Assembly: GCA_964428055.1 (NCBI GenBank)
Contig: CAYRWM010000004.1
Span: 1 to 64,000 of the forward strand
Reading direction: 5' to 3'
Length of the DNA stretch: 64,000 bases
From: CAYRWM01 sp964428055
GTDB taxonomy: Bacteria; Bacillota; Clostridia; Christensenellales; Christensenellaceae
Shown: positions 7,287-16,441 of the stretch, one piece after another
Layout: the number at the start of each line of letters is the position of its first letter
How positions within the stretch are numbered: position 1 is the first letter of the stretch
Position numbers and translations under genes: made by a program
Notes under the pieces: generated by a model
What the model was told of the DNA's origin: nothing
Database searches by the model: none
Seen by the model: the letters and a program-made list of their open reading frames with translations, nothing else

Positions 7287-8489
7287 TTATAATGCGATTT
7301 CAGCAGTATCCCTTGCTATGACAAGTTCCTCATCAGTTGGAACGATTATTATCTTGACTTTGGAATCTTCTGCATTGACAAAAGCTTCTTTCCCATGTAT
7401 TTCCGCATTCTTTTCCTTATCCAACTTGATTCCAAGGAACTCAAGACCTTCCAGAACCTTCTCACGGACCATAGTATCGTTCTCACCAACACCACCGGCA
7501 AATGTTATTGCATCAACACCGCCTAGAGCAGCTGCATATGCACCTATGTATTTCTTGACTCTGTAATTAAAGAGATTAAGAGCTCTTATAGCACCAGCCT
7601 CTCCCTCTTTTGCTGCAGATTCAAGATCTCTGAAGTCACTGCTTATGCCTGAAAGACCGAGCATGCCGCACTTTTTATTTAAGAACGTTACAGCATCTTC
7701 TGTGCTCCCGATACCATACTGCTTTTCTAAGTAAGGAATCGCTGAAGGATCGATATCACCTGAACGCGTTCCCATAGCAAGACCTTCAAGAGGTGAAAGG
7801 CCCATTGTTGTGTCCATGCATTTCCCGCCCTTTACAGCAGCGATGCTGGAACCGTTTCCGAGATGGCATGTGATTATCTTAAGATCGGGACTATCTGATC
7901 CAAGTATCTCAGCTGCTCTTGCTGAAACATAGCGATGTGACGTGCCGTGGAATCCATACTTTCTGATATGACTCTTTTCATATGCATCATAAGGAATAGC
8001 ATACAGATAAGCATAGTCCGGCATCGTCTGATGGAATGCGGTATCAAAGACTGCTACATTAGGTATTCCGGGCATCTTAGCCATACAGGTTTCAATACCT
8101 TTAAGGTTTGCGGGATTATGAAGAGGTCCCATAGGAATGCACTCTCTTATTACATCAATAACCATGGGTGTAACAAGCTGTGACTCTGTGCATTTTTCAC
8201 CGCCGTGGAGCACTCTGTGTCCGACAGCTTTTATCTCATCCATACTATTGATAACACCGTGCTGAGGATCGGTAAGAGCACTAAGAACGGCATCCATAGC
8301 CTCACCGTGTGTAGGCATAGGGATCTCTATACTGTACTTTTCCTTACCGGTAGGCCTGTGTGTCAGTGCAGAACCTTCTATTCCAATCCTCTCGCAAAGA
8401 CCTTTTGCTATGACTTTTTCATCATCCATATCAATGAGCTGATATTTGAGAGATGAACTACCTGCATTTATAACCAAAACATTCTTCAT
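7287..8489 (-). CDS. ackA: acetate kinase
   Basis: A 400-residue acetate kinase converting acetyl phosphate and ADP to acetate and ATP, the energy-yielding last step of acetate fermentation. The N-terminal VLVINAGSSSLKYQL is the phosphate-binding signature. HRVLHGGEK, the catalytic-Asp region FDTAFHQTMP, HGTSHRY and the AGGVGEND loop are all present, and length is normal. GGAGATATATT precedes the ATG. It lies 17 bases after pta and is co-transcribed with it. Confidence 0.97.
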   Translation of the reverse strand: MKNVLVINAGSSSLKYQLIDMDDEKVIAKGLCERIGIEGSALTHRPTGKEKYSIEIPMPTHGEAMDAVLSALTDPQHGVINSMDEIKAVGHRVLHGGEKCTESQLVTPMVIDVIRECIPMGPLHNPANLKGIETCMAKMPGIPNVAVFDTAFHQTMPDYAYLYAIPYDAYEKSHIRKYGFHGTSHRYVSARAAEILGSDSPDLKIITCHLGNGSSIAAVKGGKCMDTTMGLSPLEGLAMGTRSGDIDPSAIPYLEKQYGIGSTEDAVTFLNKKCGMLGLSGISSDFRDLESAAKEGEAGAIRALNLFNYRVKKYIGAYAAALGGVDAITFAGGVGENDTMVREKVLEGLEFLGIKLDKEKNAEIHGKEAFVNAEDSKVKIIIVPTDEELVIARDTAEIAL

Positions 8490-8506
8490 AATATATCTCC
8501 AATTAA

Positions 8507-9496
8507 TTATTTCTGTGCCTGAACGGCAGTGATAGCAACAACACTTACAATGTCATCAGAACTGCATCCTCTTGAAAGATCGTTAACAGGTCTGGCCATG
8601 CCCTGACAAATAGGACCAAACGCTTCCGCTCCGCCTAAACGTTGTACAAGTTTGTAACCAATATTTCCGGCCTGTATATCGGGGAATATCAAAACGTTTG
8701 CCTTGCCTGCAACGGCACTGCCGGGGCTCTTTAACTGGCCGACTTTTTCGACTAATGCTGCATCTGCCTGAAGTTCGCCATCTACATTAAGATCAGGAGC
8801 CAACTCTTTAACAAGTTTTGTAGCCTCAACAACCTTATCAACAAACTCATGCTTAGCACTGCCCTTTGTTGAGAAAGACAGCATAGCGACTTTGGGATCC
8901 ATATTACAAAGACTCTTAGCTGTTTCAGCGGAAGCGATAGCTATAGCAGCAAGATCTTCGGAACTGGGATCGATATTGATAGCGCAATCGCCAAATACCA
9001 TGACTCCATCGTCACCGTACTCTTTTTTGGGAATATCCATAACAAAACAAGAAGAAACGATCTTTATACCAGGGGCAGTCTTTATAACCTGCAGCGCCGG
9101 TCTTAATGTATCACCGGTAGAGTGTATAGCACCTGATACCATACCATCGCCCTTACCGTTCTTGATCATCATTACTGCATAGTACAGGGGATCTTTGCAT
9201 GTTTCCAGAGCTTTCTCAGGAGTTACGCCCTTCGCCTTACGCATCTCATAAAACTGATCGGCGTATTCCTGAAGATCATCAGCTGTTTCCGGATTGATAA
9301 CTGTTATATAATCGTAGTCAACATCACCGAGCGCGCCCTTGATCTTAGCCTCATCTCCGAGCATGACAAGTTTTGCGATCTTCTCAGCAGCGATAATACC
9401 AGCAGCTTTAATAGTTCTTTCCTCTTCGCCTTCGGGAAGAACAACCGTCCTAAGATCAGATTTAGCCTTTTCTTTTATCCTATCAATCAATGACAT
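8507..9496 (-). CDS. pta: phosphate acetyltransferase
   Basis: A 329-residue short-form phosphotransacetylase converting acetyl-CoA and phosphate to acetyl phosphate for AckA. VVLPEGEEERTIKAA at the N terminus, DGMVSGAIHSTGDTLRPALQ and PVNDLSRGCSSDDIV at the C terminus are family signatures. The ATG at 9496 is chosen because GGAGG lies 9 bases upstream; the TTG at 9502 would leave only 3 bases. It is first in the pta-ackA operon. Confidence 0.96.
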   Translation of the reverse strand: MSLIDRIKEKAKSDLRTVVLPEGEEERTIKAAGIIAAEKIAKLVMLGDEAKIKGALGDVDYDYITVINPETADDLQEYADQFYEMRKAKGVTPEKALETCKDPLYYAVMMIKNGKGDGMVSGAIHSTGDTLRPALQVIKTAPGIKIVSSCFVMDIPKKEYGDDGVMVFGDCAINIDPSSEDLAAIAIASAETAKSLCNMDPKVAMLSFSTKGSAKHEFVDKVVEATKLVKELAPDLNVDGELQADAALVEKVGQLKSPGSAVAGKANVLIFPDIQAGNIGYKLVQRLGGAEAFGPICQGMARPVNDLSRGCSSDDIVSVVAITAVQAQK

Positions 9497-9567
9497 ATTC
9501 AAGATCCTCCACTATTCCAATAAAATTGATCGTTTGATATAATCAAATTAAATAATCACAATATATT

Positions 9568-9596
9568 ATTATATTAAATAAACGTTGATATTGCAA
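9568..9596 (-). promoter_or_regulatory. promoter of pta-ackA
   Basis: On the minus strand TTGCAA (9596-9591), 17 bp and a perfect TATAAT (9573-9568) lie about 70 bases upstream of the pta ATG. They sit directly against the start of the divergent tmcAL. Confidence 0.62.
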
Positions 9597-9606
9597 AGGT
9601 TTTCAG

Positions 9607-10767
9607 ATGGAAATCACAGGTATAGTATGTGAATTTAATCCCTTTCATAACGGACACAAATCCCTTATAGAAAGCGTAAAAAAAACACATAAAGACTCTT
9701 ATATATTATGCCTTATGAGTGGACACTTCGTACAGAGAGGTGAACCGGCCCTTTTTGACCGCAGCATAAGGACAAAAGCTGCATTGAAGTGCGGTGCAGA
9801 TCTTGTTGCAGAACTTCCCGTATGTTATACGCTTCAAAGTGCAGAAGGCTTTGCATCCGGTTCTGTATCTATATTTAACGATATAGCATGTGTTAACAGG
9901 CTTGCTTTCGGCAGCGAAATCGGAGATATTTACAGACTCTCCAATCTGGCCGAAGAAATAACTAACAACAGGGACATGATAGATCAAAGGATAAAAGATG
10001 ATCTTTCAACCGGTGCACCCTACGGGAAAATACTGACAAATGCAATATCAGAATTCTGCAAAGAAGCTCATCTTCTGAATCTACCAAACAATCTACTCGC
10101 TGTTGAATATATAAAAGCTATCAAGAATACAGGTTCTAGTATTATACCGGCTACTTTTAAGAGAACAGAAGGATATACTATAAGTTCGGCAAGCGTATTA
10201 AGGGAAATGATTCTCAGCGGTAAAAAAGATACTGCAATAACTTATGTCCCCGATGAAATAAAAAACGAATATCTCTCCTATCCTGATTCAGGACTCGTAA
10301 CACTTAATGATTTCTGGAGCGTTATATGCTATATGCTACGCTCAGGCATTTATGACATTTCTGGGATTCAGGGAATAACCGAAGGTTTTGACAACAAATT
10401 GATTGAGGCAGCAATGGACAGCAAAGATTATAATGACTTTATCAGCAAAGTCTCTCAGAAGCGTTTCTCGGGAAGCAGATTAAAGAGGATCCTTATTTCG
10501 ATTATGCTGATGATCAATAAGAGTGATGCAAAAATAGCCGGGAACAATTATCTTAGAGTTCTCGGCTATCGAAAAGAATCATCCGGATTATTGTCTGAAA
10601 TATGTAGAAGATCCAAATGCCCCGTCATAACTCAATCATCTGAACTTAAAGAAATAAGCAACCACAATGTGCTTGCAGCCAAAGACATACTTGCTTCAGA
10701 CTTATATGCAATGGCCGCACGTCAGGCAGGTAGAAAGGAATTTTTAAACAGGTTAATCGTTCTTTGA
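9607..10767 (+). CDS. tmcAL: tRNA(Met) cytidine acetate ligase
   Basis: A 386-residue TmcAL (formerly YlbM) nucleotidyltransferase-like enzyme. It adenylates acetate with ATP and transfers it to C34 of elongator tRNA-Met to form N4-acetylcytidine. GIVCEFNPFHNGH carries the HxGH motif (H14, H17). SGHFVQRGEPALFDR and ADLVAELP are further family signatures. AAAGG precedes the ATG. It is divergent from pta-ackA, whose product is its substrate acetate. Its 3' end overlaps the convergent coaD by 15 bases. Confidence 0.93.
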   Translation: MEITGIVCEFNPFHNGHKSLIESVKKTHKDSYILCLMSGHFVQRGEPALFDRSIRTKAALKCGADLVAELPVCYTLQSAEGFASGSVSIFNDIACVNRLAFGSEIGDIYRLSNLAEEITNNRDMIDQRIKDDLSTGAPYGKILTNAISEFCKEAHLLNLPNNLLAVEYIKAIKNTGSSIIPATFKRTEGYTISSASVLREMILSGKKDTAITYVPDEIKNEYLSYPDSGLVTLNDFWSVICYMLRSGIYDISGIQGITEGFDNKLIEAAMDSKDYNDFISKVSQKRFSGSRLKRILISIMLMINKSDAKIAGNNYLRVLGYRKESSGLLSEICRRSKCPVITQSSELKEISNHNVLAAKDILASDLYAMAARQAGRKEFLNRLIVL

Positions 10768-11238
10768 TCCGTTATAGATATACTCGCAAATACCATCCGG
10801 AACAAAGGCCTTAATATCTTTACCAAAATATAATAATTCCCTGACAGCAGATGACGATATATGTGCAAGATTCTTATCAGCAGGCATAAATACAGTATCT
10901 ATATCGCCGGAAAGTTCTGAATTAATCATATACATCTCATATTCATATTCAAAATCAGCAGCATTCCTAACGCCCCTCAGTATCGTATCTGCTTTTACTT
11001 TTTTTGCGTAATCGACCAGTAATCCGTCAAATGAATCAACTGATACATTATCCATACCCTTTAATGAGGCCTTCAGCATTTTTATTCTTTGGCCCTTATC
11101 AAACATAGTAGTCTTACTGCTGTTCACCAGAATAGCCACATAGACTTTATCAAAAAGTTTAGCAGCTCTTTCAATCATATTGATATGACCTTTAGTTACC
11201 GGGTCAAACGAACCCGGAAAAACACAAATATTATTCAT
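10753..11238 (-). CDS. coaD: phosphopantetheine adenylyltransferase
   Basis: A 161-residue CoaD, which joins 4'-phosphopantetheine and ATP to dephospho-CoA, the penultimate step of CoA synthesis. The N-terminal VFPGSFDPVTKGH holds the T/HxGH nucleotide motif, and RGVRNAADFEYE and HISSSAVRE are conserved. The ATG at 11238 is chosen because GAGG is 10 bases upstream; a TTG at 11244 is too close. It overlaps the rsmD stop by 8 bases, the usual rsmD-coaD pairing. Confidence 0.95.
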   Translation of the reverse strand: MNNICVFPGSFDPVTKGHINMIERAAKLFDKVYVAILVNSSKTTMFDKGQRIKMLKASLKGMDNVSVDSFDGLLVDYAKKVKADTILRGVRNAADFEYEYEMYMINSELSGDIDTVFMPADKNLAHISSSAVRELLYFGKDIKAFVPDGICEYIYNGSKND

Positions 11239-11782
11239 TATCAATAAACCTCATATATGTAATATGGCACTTGCCGTACCTCTTTTTCTTTATTATCTCA
11301 TATTTACTTAATGCCGGAAACAGTTCTTCATCACTCTCTAGAATTATGACCGCATCTTTGTTAAGGATATCATTTTCACTTATACAATTGAGCACATCAT
11401 GATAAAGCGATGCAGAATAAGGCGGATCTATATACACATAATCAAATCTGTACCTGCCAGAAAGTTTGATTATGACAGTGCTGTAGTCACCAAACATCAC
11501 AAGGGCATCATCAGTATATCCGGCACTCTCTATGTTTTTATTGACTACTCCCAGTGATTCTCTGGAATTATCCGCAAAACACACAAAAGAAGCGCCCCTG
11601 CTCAAAGCTTCGATGCCAATCCCACCGGTACCGGAAAATAGATCCAGAAAACTGGCACCCTGTATACTGAACTGAATGCTTCCGAAAACAGCTTCTTTTA
11701 CATTATCCTTTGTGGGTCTTACATCTCGTCCGATTGGAGAATTAAGTCTAAGTCCCCTTTTTTCACCCGCTATTATCCTCAT
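11231..11782 (-). CDS. rsmD: 16S rRNA (guanine966-N2)-methyltransferase
   Basis: A 183-residue RsmD, a SAM-dependent Rossmann methyltransferase acting on G966 of 16S rRNA. The N terminus MRIIAGEKRGLRL and RPTKDNVKEAVF are RsmD-specific. FLDLFSGTGGIGIEALSRGA is the SAM site and YIDPPY the catalytic (N/D)PPY motif. The start overlaps the end of the cyclo-ligase gene by 4 bases (ATGA). Confidence 0.95.
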   Translation of the reverse strand: MRIIAGEKRGLRLNSPIGRDVRPTKDNVKEAVFGSIQFSIQGASFLDLFSGTGGIGIEALSRGASFVCFADNSRESLGVVNKNIESAGYTDDALVMFGDYSTVIIKLSGRYRFDYVYIDPPYSASLYHDVLNCISENDILNKDAVIILESDEELFPALSKYEIIKKKRYGKCHITYMRFIDNE

Positions 11783-12342
11783 AACTCTCTGGTTCTGATA
11801 ATTTCTTTATCGGTTATTATGTAATCCATCATGATGTCATAGTCTTCAGAATATACATCATCCACTATCTGGAAATCATAAGCAAGACCTACCTTGACAG
11901 CATCACTTTTCGCAAAAGCAAGCAACCTGTCATAGTATCCCCTGCCAAAACCAACACGTCCGCCTTTTCTGTCAAAACATATGCCCGGCACAACAAAAAC
12001 ATCAATATCCGAAGGCTCAGCACTTGTACCGGTTGCCAAAGGCTCCAGAATGCCGAAATGGTTGATTCTCATTGAATCAGTAACAGGATATATAAGTATA
12101 TCGTCTCCGCTCAGGACGGGCATAAATACTGTTTTGGATATATCTCTGAGTTTATTGTAAATACTACCAGTCTTCACCTCATTGTCAAAGTCAGAATAGA
12201 GCATATACGTATCTTTGTCACAGATATCCGAAACAGAAAAAAAACTTTCAGAAATACTGACTGATCTTGCAGATGAATCATCTTCATCAAGCTTCTTTCG
12301 CTTCTGCCTTATTTGGCTTCTTAGTTCAGACTTAGTCAGCAT
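11779..12342 (-). CDS. 5-formyltetrahydrofolate cyclo-ligase
   Basis: A 187-residue MTHFS that converts 5-formyl-THF and ATP to 5,10-methenyl-THF, rescuing folate for one-carbon metabolism. A basic N terminus (SELRSQIRQKRKKL) and the C-terminal GRVGFGRGYYDRLL nucleotide/folate motif are diagnostic. The ATG at 12342 is chosen because AAGGAG lies 8 bases upstream; a longer reading frame to 12390 lacks such a site. It overlaps the alr stop by 11 bases. Confidence 0.92.
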   Translation of the reverse strand: MLTKSELRSQIRQKRKKLDEDDSSARSVSISESFFSVSDICDKDTYMLYSDFDNEVKTGSIYNKLRDISKTVFMPVLSGDDILIYPVTDSMRINHFGILEPLATGTSAEPSDIDVFVVPGICFDRKGGRVGFGRGYYDRLLAFAKSDAVKVGLAYDFQIVDDVYSEDYDIMMDYIITDKEIIRTREL

Positions 12343-13465
12343 TAATATAACTCCTTGGGATTCTTGCATTGAAGGAGAGTAAAATCTCATAACTTATAGT
12401 GCCGCAGATCTCAGCTATATCATCAGCATCAAATCTTTTGTCACCGCAGGATCCGAGTATGATCACGCGATTGCCGCATTTGACATCTGGTATGTCTGTA
12501 ACATCAATCATTGTCTGATCCATACAAACACGGCCAGCAATATCCGCGTAATACGAACCGCTATCGGTCAATACGATCATCCTGCCTTTATTTGAGAGCA
12601 ATCGGTTATATCCGTCACCATACCCTATAGGTACCGTAGCAATCTTTCTTTTTTTGTCAGCCACAAAAGTAGCGCCATAACTGACCGATCCGCCTTCAGG
12701 TATTTCTTTGAGAAAAACAATTTCCGAATAAACCTGCATAACCGGTTTTAATTCCTTCTTAATATCAGGGGAAAAGCCAACGCACGGATTGTAACCGTAA
12801 AGGGAGATTCCAAGTCTGACCATATCCTCATGCATTTCCTTGTTCCTGAAAATCGCAGCAGAATTACATATATGGCACTTTGGATAGATGCCATTTTCAT
12901 TCAGTATACTCTTAAAAGCACAGAATCTATCATATTGGTTCTCAGTAAAAGCAGGATCATCACCGTCAGCACACGCAAAATGACTGAATAGTCCAACCGG
13001 GGAAATATTGGATCGCGTCTTCAAAAATTCAATGCAGTCAGAGAACTCATCCAAAGATGAAAATCCGATTCTTCCCATACCGGTATCAGACTTGAGGTGA
13101 ATACTTATCTCTATGCCAGATGCAACAGCAGCTACGTCAATAAGTTCCTTATAACTAGCCACACAGATCTCAAGATTGTATTTGATTGCAAGCTCTATCT
13201 GCTCTTTAGACGAAACGCCGAGCACAAGTATCTTTTCTTTTATTCCACTGTCTCTCAGGACTACAGCTTCCTCGGCTAAAGCAACAGCTAGGAACCCCGC
13301 CCCTGCCTCAATTGCAGCACGTGCAACCCTCGAAGCACCGTGACCGTAAGCATTACTCTTAACAACAGCCAAAAGCACAGTATCTTCGTTAAGGAAAGAT
13401 TTGGCAACTCTTACATTATTCCTTACCGCATCCAGATCTATTTCAGCATATGTATGTCTGTACAA
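12332..13465 (-). CDS. alr: alanine racemase
   Basis: A 377-residue PLP fold-type III enzyme making D-alanine for peptidoglycan. The PLP lysine sits in VVKSNAYGHG (K36), and the catalytic Tyr of the second domain is in GSVSYGATF. CMDQTMIDVTD matches the substrate carboxylate region. The start is uncertain: a GTG at 13474 lies inside the apparent ribosome site GAGG (13477-13474), whereas TTG 13465 lies 8 bases beyond it, so TTG is preferred. Confidence 0.94.
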   Translation of the reverse strand: MYRHTYAEIDLDAVRNNVRVAKSFLNEDTVLLAVVKSNAYGHGASRVARAAIEAGAGFLAVALAEEAVVLRDSGIKEKILVLGVSSKEQIELAIKYNLEICVASYKELIDVAAVASGIEISIHLKSDTGMGRIGFSSLDEFSDCIEFLKTRSNISPVGLFSHFACADGDDPAFTENQYDRFCAFKSILNENGIYPKCHICNSAAIFRNKEMHEDMVRLGISLYGYNPCVGFSPDIKKELKPVMQVYSEIVFLKEIPEGGSVSYGATFVADKKRKIATVPIGYGDGYNRLLSNKGRMIVLTDSGSYYADIAGRVCMDQTMIDVTDIPDVKCGNRVIILGSCGDKRFDADDIAEICGTISYEILLSFNARIPRSYINAD

Positions 13466-13485
13466 ACGTAACACCTCTATTTAAG

Positions 13486-14046
13486 TCAGATTTCAACTGC
13501 TATAAATTTCCCGCATTCAATATCGAGCTCAAACATATGCCCCATACCCAATCCGCCTATTATACTCATAGAAGCACATATATATCCTTTATGAGCGATA
13601 ATGCATATATTTGAATCGTTGTATGTATTAATTATATCATTAATCGATTTTTTGCATGATTTATAATACTCTTCTGCAGATTCACCGCCCGGAAATGAAA
13701 AAGACTGCCAATTGGCCAGATACTCTTTAGCATCATACGGATAAAGCACAGAAATTTCGTTAAAAGAAAGGTTTTCGAATTTCCCGAAATCAACCTCTCT
13801 GATATCTGTTCTGTACTGAATAATATCAGTAGGAAGAAGGAGTTCTTCAAATAGTATCTTTGCGCTTTGTCTTGTGCGAAGTGAATCTCCGCAAAGCCAT
13901 ACATCGACTTTCTCTTTTTCGATATATTTTTTTGCGTCTCTGACCTGTGCCTCTCCAGCAACGCTTAATGGAGTATTAGTGGAACCGCAGAACAGATGCT
14001 GTTCGTTTGCTGTTGTAGAGCCATGCCTCATAAAAATAATCTTCAA
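13486..14046 (-). CDS. histidine phosphatase family protein, CobC-like
   Basis: A 186-residue phosphoglycerate-mutase-fold phosphatase. The phospho-accepting histidine is in FMRHGSTTAN (RHG, residues 7-9); REVDFGKFENL, FPGGESAEEY and IIAHKGY complete the active site, with the last replacing the usual HGG by HKG. Its position 22 bases after cobU suggests alpha-ribazole 5'-phosphate phosphatase (CobC) of cobamide synthesis. Family members also act on sugar phosphates, so the assignment rests on context. Confidence 0.75.
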   Translation of the reverse strand: MKIIFMRHGSTTANEQHLFCGSTNTPLSVAGEAQVRDAKKYIEKEKVDVWLCGDSLRTRQSAKILFEELLLPTDIIQYRTDIREVDFGKFENLSFNEISVLYPYDAKEYLANWQSFSFPGGESAEEYYKSCKKSINDIINTYNDSNICIIAHKGYICASMSIIGGLGMGHMFELDIECGKFIAVEI

Positions 14047-14068
14047 ATCATAAACCTCCGGACTGAGA

Positions 14069-14641
14069 TCAGCCTTTGATAATTACTGGTATACCACTTA
14101 CCACGAGCCAAACGGCCTCTGAATCCTGCGCCACGATCTGATTCACATGACCGCTCATATCTCTGAAAGCACGGGAAACACCACTCTCGGGAACCAGACC
14201 GCTGCCTACCTCATTAGTAACAAAGACAACTCTTTTGCCTTTAGCATATATTTCATCAATGGTTTCTTGAATATACCCGGTATATCTGGCTTCTGTCTCC
14301 TCAAAAAGGCGAAGATCAGCATCCTCTTCAAAGCAACCATCGTTAAACATAAAATTAGTTCCAAGTACAGTAAGACAATCCACAAGATAAACTTCGTGAT
14401 CAGTAGATGCAATAACATCTTTAATATCATAAGGCTCTTCATACACTTTCCAAGTATTAGGTCTCGATGCCTTATGCTTTTTTACCCTTCGCTCCATCTC
14501 ACTGTCAGTAATAACAGATGTCGCTATATATGCTACGTCGTCATACTGCGAAACAAGTCGCTCTGCGAACTTACTCTTTCCACTCCTGGATCCGCCCGTT
14601 ACAAGGTATACGCCAGGTTTACCTATACAGTAGCTACTCAT
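14069..14641 (-). CDS. cobU: adenosylcobinamide kinase / adenosylcobinamide-phosphate guanylyltransferase
   Basis: A 190-residue CobU/CobP-type enzyme that phosphorylates adenosylcobinamide and transfers GMP to it, activating the corrin ring for nucleotide-loop assembly. The P-loop GGSRSGKS (16-23), a DCLT segment (YLVDCLTVLGTN), and FVTNEVGSGLVPE are characteristic. AAGGA is 7 bases upstream of the ATG. No cobS, cobT or cbiB gene is in the window, so it may serve corrinoid salvage with genes elsewhere. Confidence 0.92.
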   Translation of the reverse strand: MSSYCIGKPGVYLVTGGSRSGKSKFAERLVSQYDDVAYIATSVITDSEMERRVKKHKASRPNTWKVYEEPYDIKDVIASTDHEVYLVDCLTVLGTNFMFNDGCFEEDADLRLFEETEARYTGYIQETIDEIYAKGKRVVFVTNEVGSGLVPESGVSRAFRDMSGHVNQIVAQDSEAVWLVVSGIPVIIKG

Positions 14642-14656
14642 ATTACCATCCTTAAA

Positions 14657-15538
14657 TCAGTATTGTTCAAAAAACAGCGAAGAACCGTTCCTGAGTTCAT
14701 CGCACAAGTATCTATTAACATCTGCTGTTTGGAAGTTTGTGAGACCAAACAGCCTCAGCGCTTCCTTATCGTCAAATACTTTCATCATTGTGTATTCACC
14801 GCTTCCGTATGCTCCGGGTCTTAAATACCGAACGGGTTTTGAAAACGCAGAGAGCTCATATATCATTTTAGAATACTCCTCGTTATCACGGCAAGTATTC
14901 TCAATAACATTTACATTGTCATCTTCAACGAAGAACATGCAATACCATCCCTTTTCAGAATCACATAATAAATGACCGCCGTCACATAAATGTTCATTAA
15001 TTCTGATATTTATATCGTTAATATCTCTGTCAAAATAATAGTCATAGCTTGATATATAATTCTTGTAAATATCAAACATAATTTGCGGATCGTACAAATC
15101 AATATTAATACTGCAAACAGAATCCCTCACCGGTAAAACCTCACCTGGCATCATGTCCGAAACTGTATTCCAGCCTAGTTTTTTGTAAAACGCATGATCA
15201 AACGGATGAAGGAAACCCAAATAGCATCCCCTTTCACTCATCTCATTCGCGGTATGATATAATAAACCTTTCATATAACCTTTATTTCTGTTATCAGGAG
15301 CAGTGCAGCATCCGGCTATGAAGACACTTTTACAGGCTTTTCCACGCAGTATAAATACTCTGGGGAGTGCTACGAGCATAGATATGAGCCGCCCGCCTTC
15401 AAATACACCGAAAATATTGTCCCTCTTCACCTTGGTGCTGAAATAATTATTTATAAACTCCGGACTATCCCCGAATGAAACATACCACAGCTCTTTAGCC
15501 TTATCATTTTCTTTTTCTAAAATTATACGTGTATCCAT
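14657..15538 (-). CDS. GNAT family N-acetyltransferase (Eis-like)
   Basis: A 293-residue protein with an N-terminal GNAT domain. The segment VFIAGCCTAPDNRNKGYMKGLLYH corresponds to strand 4 and the acetyl-CoA pyrophosphate loop (R/Q-x-x-G-x-G/A pattern, here RNKGYM). GCYLGFLHPFDHAFYKKLGW follows the typical end of the domain. The remaining 130 residues resemble the longer Eis-like architecture. The substrate is unknown. It lies 15 bases from cobU and 3 bases from the next gene upstream. Confidence 0.75.
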   Translation of the reverse strand: MDTRIILEKENDKAKELWYVSFGDSPEFINNYFSTKVKRDNIFGVFEGGRLISMLVALPRVFILRGKACKSVFIAGCCTAPDNRNKGYMKGLLYHTANEMSERGCYLGFLHPFDHAFYKKLGWNTVSDMMPGEVLPVRDSVCSINIDLYDPQIMFDIYKNYISSYDYYFDRDINDINIRINEHLCDGGHLLCDSEKGWYCMFFVEDDNVNVIENTCRDNEEYSKMIYELSAFSKPVRYLRPGAYGSGEYTMMKVFDDKEALRLFGLTNFQTADVNRYLCDELRNGSSLFFEQY

Positions 15539-15541
15539 AAA

Positions 15542-16441
15542 TCAATACTCAAAAAACATATCGTATTTATATACCATGCCGCATGGATAATATGATTCCT
15601 TGGATTTTCTAAGGCCGCTTATTCCCATATCCTCAGCTCTATTTACATAAACGGTATCCACCCATTCATTGGCAATAAAACTATTATTAATATATTGATA
15701 AGCCCCATCGTACCTGCCGAGGCATTTCTCTATATGTATTAAAGCAGTCTCGTCAGTAAGTCTCTCCCCTATGCTGAATCCGACATATTCACCGTTTATC
15801 TTTATAACACAACCTTTAACTCCTAAAATATCAAAATTCGTAATGAGCCTCTCAATAGCCACGGACTCACTCAGTTCATCTGAAGTCACAGACCGTTCTC
15901 TCATCCACTCTCTTTCAATATCAAAGCAGATATCTCTCATTGAAGCATCATAAGGAATATACTCAACCTCATATGTATTCTTAAGCTTATTAATATGATT
16001 TCTCTTGCTATGATACTTTTTGCCTTTGAGGTTAAGCAAATCATCTGTGAGATACAGGTATTCTGAATTATTAAGGTCCAGATGAAAAAGACAGTTAAAC
16101 CCAGCTTCTTCAAGAGCGGATTTGGTATCTTCCAGAACGAATTTGTAATTAACTCTGTGGAATTCACTTTTCATGTAATCCGCGCCTTTTAACACACATG
16201 AAACCAAGTCGGCACCTTCATCCATAACATAAGGCTGGAGCATAAAAGGATAGTACCCCCTCCATTCCTGAATGACATAAAGAGCATCATCATCAGTTGC
16301 AATCTGAATGTTTCCTTCCTGCGCCAATATAAAACAGTTAACAAAGGACGCATCGAAACTTTTCACTTTTTTTTCTTTAAAAAATGAATTGAACAATTCT
16401 CTGTCATCTATTGTTACATAATGGAACTGGAGTTGGCTCAT
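15542..16441 (-). CDS. DUF2156 protein (phosphatidylglycerol lysyltransferase C-terminal-like)
   Basis: A 299-residue protein matching the duplicated GNAT-like fold of the LPG-synthase C-terminal domain. The segment KGKKYHSKRNHINKL (about 138-152) is the recognisable signature, followed by a core GYVGFSIGERL ... ALIHIEKC strand pair. No transmembrane flippase domain is attached, so it is a soluble stand-alone form, probably an aminoacyl- or acyl-transferase of unknown substrate. It overlaps the PfkB gene by 4 bases (ATGA). Confidence 0.75.
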   Translation of the reverse strand: MSQLQFHYVTIDDRELFNSFFKEKKVKSFDASFVNCFILAQEGNIQIATDDDALYVIQEWRGYYPFMLQPYVMDEGADLVSCVLKGADYMKSEFHRVNYKFVLEDTKSALEEAGFNCLFHLDLNNSEYLYLTDDLLNLKGKKYHSKRNHINKLKNTYEVEYIPYDASMRDICFDIEREWMRERSVTSDELSESVAIERLITNFDILGVKGCVIKINGEYVGFSIGERLTDETALIHIEKCLGRYDGAYQYINNSFIANEWVDTVYVNRAEDMGISGLRKSKESYYPCGMVYKYDMFFEY

